From Actinoplanes teichomyceticus ATCC 31121 (lineage in GTDB: Bacteria; Actinomycetota; Actinomycetes; Mycobacteriales; Micromonosporaceae), in assembly GCF_003711105.1 (NCBI RefSeq), contig NZ_CP023865.1, positions 5,109,001 through 5,173,000 on the forward strand: a DNA stretch of 64,000 nucleotides, written 5' to 3'. Below are positions 9,177-16,939 of the stretch, piece by piece; position 1 is the stretch's first letter; every line of letters begins with the position of its first letter. The notes below the pieces were generated by a model, which was given only the letters and a program-made list of their open reading frames with translations, was not told the DNA's origin and searched no databases. A program made the position numbers and the translations under genes.

Positions 9177-9656
9177 ATGATCGAAGCCGGCGTTCCCGTG
9201 TTCGCGCTGCTGGTGGCGGCCTTCCTGGTTCTCGTCCCGGCCGGGGTGGGGATCACCATGATCGCTGCCGGCCTGCGCCGCTGGAACCACGTGCGCCGCC
9301 TCACCGCGACCGGCGAACGGGCGACGGCCACCGTGGTCGACAACCAGATGGAGGCGCACCGGCACGGCCTGATGCGTTTCCTGCCGGTCGTCACGTTCGT
9401 CACCCGGACCGGCCGGGAGATCCGTACGGTGCTCACCGACCAGAGCAGCAACCGGTCCCACCTGCCCGGATCCCAGCAGACCGTCGCCTTCGACCCGGAA
9501 CGGCCGGACCAAGCGGTCTCCACCACCGGCCAGGCCCCCGGAACGGTGAGCGCGGTCATCATGGGCGCCATCTTCCTGCTCTTCGCCGGCGTCGCGCTGT
9601 TCCTGACCAGCCTGATCTTCCTGTCCCCCGGCAGCCCGCTCACCGACCTGCCCTGA
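9177..9656 (+). CDS. DUF3592 membrane protein
   Basis: A 159-residue protein with a hydrophobic helix at about residues 7-30, a soluble middle and a second helix at about 122-150. The middle (GERATATVVDNQM, VVTFVTRTGREIRTVL, VAFDPERPDQA) matches the DUF3592 beta-rich domain of unknown function, usually displayed on one face of the membrane between two helices. TAGATT at 9165-9170 ends exactly 6 nt before the ATG, so the transcript is probably leaderless. The last codons and stop lie inside a tandem repeat that continues downstream. Confidence 0.75.
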   Translation: MIEAGVPVFALLVAAFLVLVPAGVGITMIAAGLRRWNHVRRLTATGERATATVVDNQMEAHRHGLMRFLPVVTFVTRTGREIRTVLTDQSSNRSHLPGSQQTVAFDPERPDQAVSTTGQAPGTVSAVIMGAIFLLFAGVALFLTSLIFLSPGSPLTDLP

Positions 9657-9790
9657 GCCGACCTGCCCTGAGCCGACCTGCCCTGAGCCGGGCCGCCCGC
9701 CACCAGCCTGCCCTGAGCCGACCCACCTTGAGCCGGCCCACCGGCCACCGGCCTGCCCTGAGCCGACCCACCCCGAGCCGGGCCGCCCGC
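9645..9790. repeat. Tandem 15-bp repeats starting inside the DUF3592 stop region
   Basis: GACCTGCCCTGAGCC is repeated three times head to tail, then in degenerate copies mixed with GGGCCGCCCGCCACC segments. The first copy encodes the last residues and TGA of the DUF3592 gene, so the array looks like an expansion of the gene's own 3' end. Confidence 0.7.
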
Positions 9791-10110
9791 CACCGGCCGG
9801 GCCGAGGCGGCACGCGGCCGCGCCGTTTCGGGCTCACCCGCAGTGGTGAATGAACCCGCGCCTCATCGTTCACGCCCGTTACAGTCCGAGGGGTGTCCGA
9901 CGGCGATCCCGTCCCGCGCGACACCGGCCCCCCGCAGTCGCCCCTTCAGCACCGCACCGGTCCCCCACGGCACTCCCCCATCCCTTCGGGCCTGAACGGC
10001 GACAGCACCGGGACCACCCCGTCGAGCGACGTCACGAGGGACCCCACCACCCTGCGACCGGAGCGCCGAGAGGACCGGACCACCCCTTCCAGCAGAGCGA
10101 CGAGAGACAG

Positions 10111-11031
10111 GTGAGCGAAGTGCGATCGGACCCCGGCCCCTCCGGAGGCATCCCGGGATGGCTGCGCCGCCGCCGGCGCCCGCGGCTCTCCGGCGCGCTG
10201 CGCATCCGTGACGCGTTCGGCCTCGATGTCACCATCGCGCTGCGGGGCCGCGACAGCGTCCTGACCGACGCCGGCACCGGCCTGCCCGGCCACGGTGAGG
10301 TGTGGGCCGTGCACACCGACGCGGACGCCACCGAGACCAGCCTGATGATCAGTTACGGCCGTACCGCGTCGCCGGCGTCGCGCGAATCCGGCCTCTGCCC
10401 GCCGGGCGGCACCATCACGCTGTCGGGAACCCGATTCACCTGGCACCCCCCGGCCATCCCTCCGCACCGGACGCCGCCGCCGGCGCCCGCCGAAACCGGC
10501 GCCCCGCCCACGGGAACCGGCGCCCCGCCCGCGGAAACCAGCGCCCCGCCCGCGGAAACCAGCACCGCGCCCACGGAAACCAGCACCGCGCCCGCACCCA
10601 CCGAAACCGGCGCGCCGCCCACGCCCGCGAGAACCGGTCCCCCGCCCCCGGAAACCGGTCTCCCACCCGCACCCGCCAGAAGCGGCATCCCGCGCCCGCG
10701 GGCCGGCGGGTCCAGCGGCGGCATCGCCGCGCGGGTCCGCCGGGACCCCGCCGACCCGCCCGCCGGCCGGCGCGGACTCAACGCCGCGCCCACCGCCGGT
10801 CACGACGCCGGCAACGCCCCGCCCACCGCCGGTCACGACGCCGGCAACGCCCCGCCCACCGCCGGTCACGAGGCCGGCAACGCCGCGCCCGCGGCCGGCC
10901 ACGACCCGGGGCCGAACCGCAACGCGCGGACCCCGCTCCCCCGCTCCGGCAACACCCGGCCGACTCCCGGCGGCCTCCGCCAGCGCGTGCGTGCCCTGGT
11001 CCGCAACATCGCCCATTCCGTACGCCGCTGA
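10111..11031 (+). CDS. Hypothetical protein with Pro/Ala/Thr repeat C-terminus
   Basis: A protein of about 306 residues that I do not recognise. Residues about 30-115 form a compact, likely beta-rich domain (ALRIRDAFGLDVTIALRG, GHGEVWAVHTD, SLMISYGRT, CPPGGTITLSGTRFTW). The rest is low-complexity: short ETGAPP-like and TAGHDAGNAPP repeats, then a basic end. There is no signal peptide or membrane helix. GTG at 10111 or GTG at 10120 (after GGTGAG) are the start options; the open frame upstream is Arg/Pro-rich and repeat-like, so longer starts are unlikely. It converges on the glycosidase gene with 12 bp between stops. Confidence 0.55.
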   Translation: MSEVRSDPGPSGGIPGWLRRRRRPRLSGALRIRDAFGLDVTIALRGRDSVLTDAGTGLPGHGEVWAVHTDADATETSLMISYGRTASPASRESGLCPPGGTITLSGTRFTWHPPAIPPHRTPPPAPAETGAPPTGTGAPPAETSAPPAETSTAPTETSTAPAPTETGAPPTPARTGPPPPETGLPPAPARSGIPRPRAGGSSGGIAARVRRDPADPPAGRRGLNAAPTAGHDAGNAPPTAGHDAGNAPPTAGHEAGNAAPAAGHDPGPNRNARTPLPRSGNTRPTPGGLRQRVRALVRNIAHSVRR

Positions 11032-11043
11032 CCGTCCCGGCGC

Positions 11044-12021
11044 TCACCCGCGTCCCGCGCCCGAGGCGATCAACCGGCGGTACGTCTCGAAGGCCGGCTT
11101 GGGCGTGTAGTCCGAGCGCAGCAGGCCGAGCTGGAAGACCGGGTCCGGGTTGTCCGAATCCGCGTCCCGGAGCGCGAAGTGCTCGTACGTGTCGATGTTG
11201 AGCCGGTTCGCGTGCTCGGCGACGACGCCGACGACCCGGTCGAGCACCTCCGCCTGGCGCCGGTAGGAGCGTCCCGGTCCGGTCGCCCAGCCGTGCTCGG
11301 TGATGTGCACCGGCACCGACTCCGGGATCCCGGCCGCGGCCAGGCTCTGCTCCCGGAAGCCGGTCAGCACCGCGGCGACGACCGCGGGCAGCCGATCGGC
11401 CGGGACGGGCTGGAAGACGTCCGGGAAGAAGTCCAGCCCCACGTAGTCCAGCGCGTCGCGGAACTCCGTTCCGCCACGCCGGCCCAGGTCGGTCCAGAAC
11501 CGCTGTTCCGGATCGAAGTCCAGGGTGGCGTTGCAGCCGATCCGTACGTCCAGGCCGAGCCGCAGGGCCTCGCGTTTCGCCTCGACGACTCCGGTGACCA
11601 GCGCGTCCCGGACGGCCGGGAAGCCACCGTCCCCACCCGGCCCGGCGTGGTTGGGCTCCTCGGTGACCTGCAGTGCGGCCAGTCGTGGCCCGTGCGCCCG
11701 CAGCTGCTCGCGCAGGAAGGCCAGCCAGCCGGTGAGGTCGGCGCCCGGCTCGCGGAAGCAGGCCACCAGGTCCAGCCGGCGCGCTCCGGTGGCGTACCGC
11801 GCCGGGTTCGGCGGCGCCTCCGGCCGGTGTGGCGCCGGAGCCCGGCCGGCACGCCGGGTGGCGTCGGCGTAGTGCGTGTAACCCCGTACCAGGAAGGGTT
11901 TGTCGCCGTGCAGGGCGCGCAGCGCCGCCTCGATCTTGTCGGGGTCTTCCGGTGGACCCGGGGTGACCTGGTCGCCGTCGGTGACGCCGAGGCCACCGGG
12001 ATAGATGCCGAAGGTGAGCAT
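11044..12021 (-). CDS. TIM-barrel glycoside hydrolase-like protein
   Basis: A 325-residue protein without a signal peptide, read as a (beta/alpha)8 glycosidase of the GH5/GH39-like clan A type. Two carboxylate motifs sit where the clan has them: LAALQVTEEPN (acid/base, about residue 140) and VPVHITEHGW (nucleophile, about residue 244). Barrel strands FGIYPGG, LVACFRE, GLDVRIGCNAT and DYVGLDFFPDVF are visible. The substrate cannot be told; the cytoplasmic location suggests oligosaccharide or glycoside cleavage after uptake. TATGCT at 12028-12033 lies 6 nt before the ATG (leaderless). It is divergent from a TetR gene with a shared operator. Confidence 0.75.
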   Translation of the reverse strand: MLTFGIYPGGLGVTDGDQVTPGPPEDPDKIEAALRALHGDKPFLVRGYTHYADATRRAGRAPAPHRPEAPPNPARYATGARRLDLVACFREPGADLTGWLAFLREQLRAHGPRLAALQVTEEPNHAGPGGDGGFPAVRDALVTGVVEAKREALRLGLDVRIGCNATLDFDPEQRFWTDLGRRGGTEFRDALDYVGLDFFPDVFQPVPADRLPAVVAAVLTGFREQSLAAAGIPESVPVHITEHGWATGPGRSYRRQAEVLDRVVGVVAEHANRLNIDTYEHFALRDADSDNPDPVFQLGLLRSDYTPKPAFETYRRLIASGAGRG

Positions 12022-12083
12022 GGCGGCAGCATAGACAGATTTTTGGTGTCACACCAAGTTTTGAGTGACACTATGATGGCGGG
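12022..12083. promoter_or_regulatory. Divergent leaderless promoters with TetR-type palindromes
   Basis: The 62-bp spacer has a -10 box for each gene: TATGCT for the minus-strand glycosidase (12028-12033) and TATGAT for the plus-strand TetR gene (12072-12077), each 6 nt from its start codon. Between them lie TTGGTGTCACACCAA (12043-12057) and AGTGACACT (12064-12072). Both are palindromes and share GTGTCAC/GTGACAC, which suggests an operator for the TetR protein covering both promoters. Confidence 0.65.
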
Positions 12084-12713
12084 GTGGGGCTGCGTGAGGA
12101 GAAGAAGCAGGCGACCCGGACGGCGATCGCCGACGCCGCGCTCGGACTGTTCCTGGAGCAGGGATTCGACCGGGTCACCGTGGCCGACGTCGCACGGGTG
12201 GCGCGGGTGTCGGTGAACACCGTGTTCAACTACTTCCCCACCAAGGAGGACCTGTTCTTCGACCGGCAGGAGCAGGTCGTCCAGCGGCTGCCGGCCGCGA
12301 TCCGGGACCGGGCGGACGGCGAGTCGGCGGTGGCGGCGCTGCGGCGGGCGTTCCTCGCCGAACTGGACCGGGAGGAGGCGACGCTGGGCCTCGATCCGGG
12401 CATGGCGGGGTTCTGGCGGGTCGTCGAGGAGAGCGCGGCGCTGCAGGCCCGGTTGCGGCAGATGCGCGATCGCACCGAGGCGGCGATAGCCGACACGCTG
12501 CGGGCCCAGACCGGCGTGGACGACGCGATGCCGCCGATCGCCGCCGCCATGATCGCCGCGGTGGATTCCGCGTTGCACGCGGCGATCCGGCGCCGGTTGC
12601 TGGCCGGGGAGGATCCCGATGCGGTACGGGCACAGGTGCGCGCGGCGGCCCGGGTCGCGTTCGACGCGCTGGAGCGGGGGCTGGGGACGTACGCGACGAA
12701 AGGCGCGACGTGA
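12084..12713 (+). CDS. TetR-family transcriptional regulator
   Basis: A 209-residue regulator with an N-terminal helix-turn-helix: KKQATRTAIADAALGLF, then VTVADVARVARVSVNTVFNYF with the recognition-helix YF..K pattern. A helical ligand-binding domain rich in Arg, Ala and Glu follows. The GTG at 12084 lies 6 nt after TATGAT with no ribosome site, consistent with a leaderless mRNA. It is divergent from the glycosidase and probably represses both genes through the palindromes in the spacer. The inducer is unknown. Confidence 0.88.
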   Translation: MGLREEKKQATRTAIADAALGLFLEQGFDRVTVADVARVARVSVNTVFNYFPTKEDLFFDRQEQVVQRLPAAIRDRADGESAVAALRRAFLAELDREEATLGLDPGMAGFWRVVEESAALQARLRQMRDRTEAAIADTLRAQTGVDDAMPPIAAAMIAAVDSALHAAIRRRLLAGEDPDAVRAQVRAAARVAFDALERGLGTYATKGAT

Positions 12714-13019
12714 CCACCGACCCGGCGCTGAGCGTCACGCCGGGTCGCGGTGCGTGCCGGCCGCCGCCCGATCCTGCGCGCCGGGCCGGCGCCGGAGGAG
12801 CGCACCGGATCGCCGCGTGCGGGACCGGCCGGCGGGAAGTCTGCCGGCCCGGGCGATGCTCCCAGTCACGCCCGGGCCGGCGGGCCGCGCCTCGCCCGGC
12901 CGGATCGGCCGGGGAGATGGCGGCGGCCCGCGGAGGCCCGCCCCGGGGCGCGTCGCGTTCTGTTCGCTCACCGGCCGTTCGCTGCCGCGACGGCCGGCGA
13001 CGCGCGCGCCCGGGGTGGG
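12714..13019. other. 306-bp gap with no recognised feature
   Basis: A GC-rich stretch between the TetR stop and the convergent araD stop. The open frames here are Arg/Pro/Gly-rich with no start context or family resemblance. I see no gene, repeat or clear terminator. Confidence 0.5.
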
Positions 13020-13733
13020 TCAGGACCTGGCGGCCGGGTTTCCGTAGTACGCGCCCGGGCCGTGCTTGCGCTTGAAGTGGCGTTCCTGCAGATGCCGCGG
13101 CGTGGACGCGGACGGGTTCAGGGCCAGCGTCTTGATCGCCATCTCGGCGACCGCCTCCACGATGATCGCGTGCTCGACCGACTTCTTCGGGGTGGCGCCC
13201 CAGGTGAACGGGCCGTGGTTGGCGACCAGCGCGGCGGGCATGGCCGCCGCGGCCTCGTCGTCACCGATCGCCTCGATGATCACCTGGCCGGTGTTGAACT
13301 CGTAGTCGGTGGCGCACTCCTGCGGCGTCAGGCCACGGGTCACCGGCACCGGACCGTTGAACGTGTCGGCGTGGGTCGTGCCGAGCACCGGGATGTCCCG
13401 GTTGGCCTGGGCGAACGCGACCGCGTTGGTGGAGTGGGTGTGCGTGATGCCGCCGATCGACGGCCAGGCGAGGTAGAACGCGCGGTGCGACTCGGTGTCG
13501 ACCGAGGGGCGCAGGTCACCGCCGAGCACCTTGCCGGTGGCCAGGTCGACCGGGACGAGCATGCCGGGAGTGAGATCGTCGTACGACACGCCGGACGGCT
13601 TGATCAGGAAGAAGCCGCCCTCGCGGTCCACGCCGCTGACGTTGCCCCAGGTCAGCTGGGCCAGTCCGGCCTTCGGGATCACCTGGTTGGCCAGCCAGAC
13701 GTCCTGGCGCAGGGCCTCCGACCCGATCGTCAC
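13020..13733 (-). CDS. araD: L-ribulose-5-phosphate 4-epimerase
   Basis: A 237-residue class II aldolase-type epimerase that converts L-ribulose-5-phosphate to D-xylulose-5-phosphate, the last arabinose step before the pentose phosphate pathway. Substrate and zinc motifs are visible: LTWGNVSGVD, IKPSGVSYDDL, GGITHTHSTNAVAFAQ (two zinc histidines), a further His in LVANHGPFTWG, and a C-terminal HGPGAYYGN. The GTG at 13733 is preferred because AAGGAG lies 6 nt upstream; an in-frame ATG at 13766 has no ribosome site and sits on the operator. No araB kinase is adjacent, and araA lies 10 kb away. Confidence 0.93.
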   Translation of the reverse strand: MTIGSEALRQDVWLANQVIPKAGLAQLTWGNVSGVDREGGFFLIKPSGVSYDDLTPGMLVPVDLATGKVLGGDLRPSVDTESHRAFYLAWPSIGGITHTHSTNAVAFAQANRDIPVLGTTHADTFNGPVPVTRGLTPQECATDYEFNTGQVIIEAIGDDEAAAAMPAALVANHGPFTWGATPKKSVEHAIIVEAVAEMAIKTLALNPSASTPRHLQERHFKRKHGPGAYYGNPAARS

Positions 13734-13752
13734 GTCGCCGCTCCTTCGCTGA

Positions 13753-13768
13753 TTGTTAGCGCTCACTA
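13753..13768. promoter_or_regulatory. LacI-type operator upstream of araD
   Basis: TTGTTAGCGCTCACTA is an inverted repeat with the GCGC centre typical of LacI-family operators, 20 nt before the araD start. It differs from the TGTTACCGTTAACA sites at the transporter operon, so araD may answer to a different LacI-family regulator. Confidence 0.6.
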
Positions 13769-13831
13769 TACGGGATCCGCGGTGCCAGCTTACCGGCTCG
13801 GGGATCTACTTGTGAGCGCGAACACGCGCGG

Positions 13832-14878
13832 TTACCGCAGGTCGGCGGCGGCCGCGTGCACCCGATTACGCAGCGTGTCCGGCAGCGGGGCGTACCCGGC
13901 CCGCTGCGCGGCGGCCTGACCGGCACGGCTGGCCGCGTACGTCAGGAAACCGCGCGCCACCTCCGAAGCGCCCGTCCGGCACACCACCTCGTAGGTCACC
14001 TGCACCAGCGGGTAGGCGCCGCTGCGCAGCCGCGGGTAGGCGATCGTCAGGCGCAGGTCGTCCGCGCCGGCCACCGTGGCCGCGGCCACCGCGGCCGCCG
14101 CGGCCTCGTCGGTCGGCGGCACGAAGTCGTCGTACGCGTCCCCGATCAGCGCCGTGGCCAGCTCGTTGACCCGGGCGTAGGAGGCCTCGACGTACCCGAT
14201 CGCCCCGTCCGTCCGGGTGATCGCCGAGGCCAGCCGGTCACTGCCGGCCCGGGCCAGGCCGCCGGGCGCGGGCCAGTCGCTCGCCGCCGGGAACGGCCAG
14301 TCGGCCCGCGCCGCGTCGGCCAGGAAACGGGTGAAGTTGGCCGTGGTCCCGGAGCTGTCCTCGCGGTGCACGGTGCGGATCGGGGTGGCCGGCAGCACCG
14401 TGTCCGGGTTGTCCGCCGCGATCGCCCGATCGTTCCAGCTGGTGATCCTGCCACTGAAGATCTTCGCGATGGTCGCCGGCCGCAGCCGCAGCTCGCCGAC
14501 CCCGGCCACGTTGTGGGCCAGCGCGATCGGCCCGATCACCAGCGGCAGGTGCACGGCCGGCTCGCCACCGCAGCGGGTCGCGGCGGCGGCCCGGTCGGCG
14601 TCGTTGAGCGGGGCGTCGGTGCCGGCGAAGTCGCCGGTCCCGGCGAGGAAGGCGCGCACGCCCGCGCCCGAGCCCGAGCTGGCGTAGGCGACGGCCGCCT
14701 GCGAGCAGGCGATCTGGTACTGCCGGATCCACTCGTTGAGCGCGCTCGCCTGGGCCGACGAGCCCTGGCCGCGGGCCTCGCCGGAGGCGCACGGGACCGG
14801 CTCGGCGGACGCCACCGGCTCGTCACAGGCGGACAGCAGCAGCAGCGCGGCGAGCGCGGCCGCCCGGAGCTTCTTCAT
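13832..14878 (-). CDS. PstS-like phosphate-binding lipoprotein
   Basis: A 348-residue solute-binding protein. It has a short signal peptide with lipobox LSAC (Cys about residue 18), then a two-lobed domain with PstS hallmarks: GTGDFAGTDAPLND, PLVIGPIALAHNV, IFSGRITSWND and the phosphate-loop-like VHREDSSGTTANFTRFL. A C-terminal segment YPLVQVTYEVVC also fits. GAGAGG lies 6 nt before the ATG. No pstC, pstA or pstB gene is adjacent; instead the gene follows a large membrane protein gene by 10 nt. It may therefore serve as a sensor or scavenging protein rather than a transporter subunit. Confidence 0.8.
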   Translation of the reverse strand: MKKLRAAALAALLLLSACDEPVASAEPVPCASGEARGQGSSAQASALNEWIRQYQIACSQAAVAYASSGSGAGVRAFLAGTGDFAGTDAPLNDADRAAAATRCGGEPAVHLPLVIGPIALAHNVAGVGELRLRPATIAKIFSGRITSWNDRAIAADNPDTVLPATPIRTVHREDSSGTTANFTRFLADAARADWPFPAASDWPAPGGLARAGSDRLASAITRTDGAIGYVEASYARVNELATALIGDAYDDFVPPTDEAAAAAVAAATVAGADDLRLTIAYPRLRSGAYPLVQVTYEVVCRTGASEVARGFLTYAASRAGQAAAQRAGYAPLPDTLRNRVHAAAADLR

Positions 14879-14888
14879 CTGCGACCTC

Positions 14889-16250
14889 TCAGCGGTATTC
14901 GGCCAGACGGCGGCGCACGCCGACCGCCACCAGCAGCACGATCAGGGCGAGGACCACCAGGGGCAGGGCGACCCAGCCGCGCAGGACGCGTTCCGCGTCG
15001 CGCCACGCGCGGTCGAAACCCTGCCTGCGTACGTCGGTGGCCGCGCCCATCGCGGCGTCGAAGTAGGCGAAGTCGAACGCCGCGTCGCCCCGGCGGATGC
15101 CGGTCAGCGCGTCCACCGCCGCGCCGGTGCGGCCCGAGTCGGCGAGCGCCAGCACCCTCTCGTGGTCGCGCTGGTAGGCCTGCCAGCGCCGGAGCGCCTC
15201 GTCGCCGGCCAGCTCGGCCAGGCCGGGACCGCACCGGTACCCGGCCAGCGGGTCGGTCGCGCCCAGACAGTACGCCTTGGCGGTGAAGCCGTCCCGGTAG
15301 ACGGCCAGGTTCGCGCTGACCAGGTAACGGCTGCTGTCCGCAGCGGCGTCGTAGCCGATCGCGCGCAGCCGGGACAGGCTGAGGTACGGCGTGAGGTCGC
15401 CGTCCCGGGCGCCGGACAGCCGGCCGGCCTGGGCGGTCAGCACGATGATCGAGCCGAGCACGAGCAGCAGGCCGAGCGCGGTGGCGGCCAGCAGGGCCGG
15501 GTTCCACGTGCGGTGGAACCGGCGGGTCAGCCATCGCTGCAGGAGCACCAGCAGGGCGAGGAGGGCCCCGCCGAGCAGGACCGCCAGAGTGATGCCGGTG
15601 GCCTCGGTGGCCCGTTTCGCGGCGTAGACCCGGTCCAGCCGCGCGGTCGCGGCGTCGCGCAGCCGCTGGGCGTCCGGCAGCAGACGCAGGTGCAGGATGT
15701 TGGTCGCCTGCGTGTAATGACCCAGCGCGTCCGGCGGCAGCCGGCCGGGCTCGGTGGCCGCCCGGCCACCGCGGTCCAGGGCACTGCGGGTCTGGCCGAT
15801 GCGCTGGTGATAGACGGCGAGGCCGTCCAGCAGGTCGAGGGCGACGGCCCGCTCCGCGGGACCGGACGCGGTGGTCAGCGAGCGCTGCAGGTCGGCGTCG
15901 GCCTGGCGGGACCGTTGCCGGTACGCCCCGAGCGCGTCCACCCGGGTGCCGGCCAGGGCGTCCGATCCGCCGGTGAGCAACAGGCGGGTGACCTGCGCGT
16001 CCATGTCGCTGAGCGCGACGTAGAGGTCGGCCGCGGTGACTGCCTGGGGGGCGGCCTCCCGGCCGATGACGCGCACCTGCTCCCGCACCCGGGCCATCAC
16101 CAGGCTGGTCGCCGCCAGCAGGACGGTCGCCATGACGATCACGAGCGCCGACCACAGGCGCAGACGGGCGGGGGTCTCGCTCCGCACCAATTGGCGGGCG
16201 GTGGCTCTGGTCGTTTCCAAAACCGCTGGCACGCCGTCACGGTAATCCAT
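14889..16250 (-). CDS. Membrane protein with two extracytoplasmic helical domains
   Basis: A protein of about 453 residues built as two similar halves. Each has a hydrophobic helix and a roughly 130-residue helical extracytoplasmic region, ending in a further helix (about residues 35-58, 214-236, 250-272 and 423-445). The pattern resembles four-helix-bundle sensor modules without an attached kinase or receptor tail. It lies 10 nt upstream of the PstS-like lipoprotein and is surely cotranscribed with it, so the two may form a surface complex. The ATG at 16250 is a guess; an earlier GTG at 16286 is also open. I do not recognise a named family. Confidence 0.7.
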   Translation of the reverse strand: MDYRDGVPAVLETTRATARQLVRSETPARLRLWSALVIVMATVLLAATSLVMARVREQVRVIGREAAPQAVTAADLYVALSDMDAQVTRLLLTGGSDALAGTRVDALGAYRQRSRQADADLQRSLTTASGPAERAVALDLLDGLAVYHQRIGQTRSALDRGGRAATEPGRLPPDALGHYTQATNILHLRLLPDAQRLRDAATARLDRVYAAKRATEATGITLAVLLGGALLALLVLLQRWLTRRFHRTWNPALLAATALGLLLVLGSIIVLTAQAGRLSGARDGDLTPYLSLSRLRAIGYDAAADSSRYLVSANLAVYRDGFTAKAYCLGATDPLAGYRCGPGLAELAGDEALRRWQAYQRDHERVLALADSGRTGAAVDALTGIRRGDAAFDFAYFDAAMGAATDVRRQGFDRAWRDAERVLRGWVALPLVVLALIVLLVAVGVRRRLAEYR

Positions 16251-16364
16251 CGCCGCACCCGCGCCACTGACCGGATAAAACGTCACCCGCCGTTCATCCC
16301 CGATTCCCCGGCGCGTTGTTCTGTCACGCGTTTTGCCACGTGGTGACGCATCTCAGGGGTCCTG

Positions 16365-16440
16365 GCGAAGCATCTGGTCAGGTCGCCGGAATTGCAGGGT
16401 TCCTGATGGAGGATATGGTCAGGTCGCCGGAATTGCCGGA
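16365..16440. repeat. Short direct repeat in the 16.3-16.9 kb gap
   Basis: ATCTGGTCAGGTCGCCGGAATTGC and a near-identical ATATGGTCAGG-containing copy follow each other about 55 bp apart. They are noncoding and sit just upstream of the membrane protein gene. Confidence 0.5.
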
Positions 16441-16592
16441 ACGACACGACTCCGGCACATTATCGGAATTCGCCGCCCGACGACCGTGATCAATCAGGAT
16501 GGGGGTCCGGCCCGGTCGTGCCCGGCGCCCTATTTTCACCGCACCCCGCCGAGCGTGGTGTCATCACCATCGGTGTTGTTTCCCGCCTGTCC

Positions 16593-16807
16593 GCTCCGGC
16601 TCGCCGCCCCGCCGTGCTGGGCTCACCGCTCGTCCGCTCCGGCTCGCCGCCCCTCCGTGCTCGGCTCACCGCTCGTCCGCTCCGGTTCGCCGGCCCTCCG
16701 CGCTGGGCTCACCGCTCGTCCGCTCCGGCTCGCCGCCCCTCCGCGCTGGGCTCACCGCTCGTCCGCTCCGGCTCGCCGCCCCTCCGCGCTGGGCTCCCCG
16801 CTCCTGC
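16593..16807. repeat. Tandem repeat, 43-bp unit, five copies
   Basis: Five head-to-tail copies of a 43-bp unit (beginning GCTCCGGCTCGCCGCCCCTC and ending CCGCTCGTCC). Only a few substitutions separate copies. The unit is not a multiple of three, so no frame is kept. It occupies the centre of the 690-bp gap 16251-16939, which holds no recognised gene. It could be a variable-number locus. Confidence 0.8.
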
Positions 16808-16939
16808 GGGCGTGCCGGGCGCCTGGCAGCGACCCCGGGGCCGCGCCGGGGCGCGCCGCGGCCGGGGCGCCCCCGCGGGCTTGACCTTGCCCCTGGGGCA
16901 GGGCTCACGGTGGACCCGAGGGACGGGCGGGTCGTCTCC

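Noticed and set aside
9946..11016. Gly/Arg-rich minus-strand frame opposite the hypothetical gene at 10111
   Set aside because: The plus-strand frame has a folded-looking domain and better codon bias. The minus frame only reflects the repeats.
12710..13075. 121-codon frame overlapping the TetR stop
   Set aside because: Arg/Pro/Gly-rich, no ribosome site, and it runs into the convergent araD gene.
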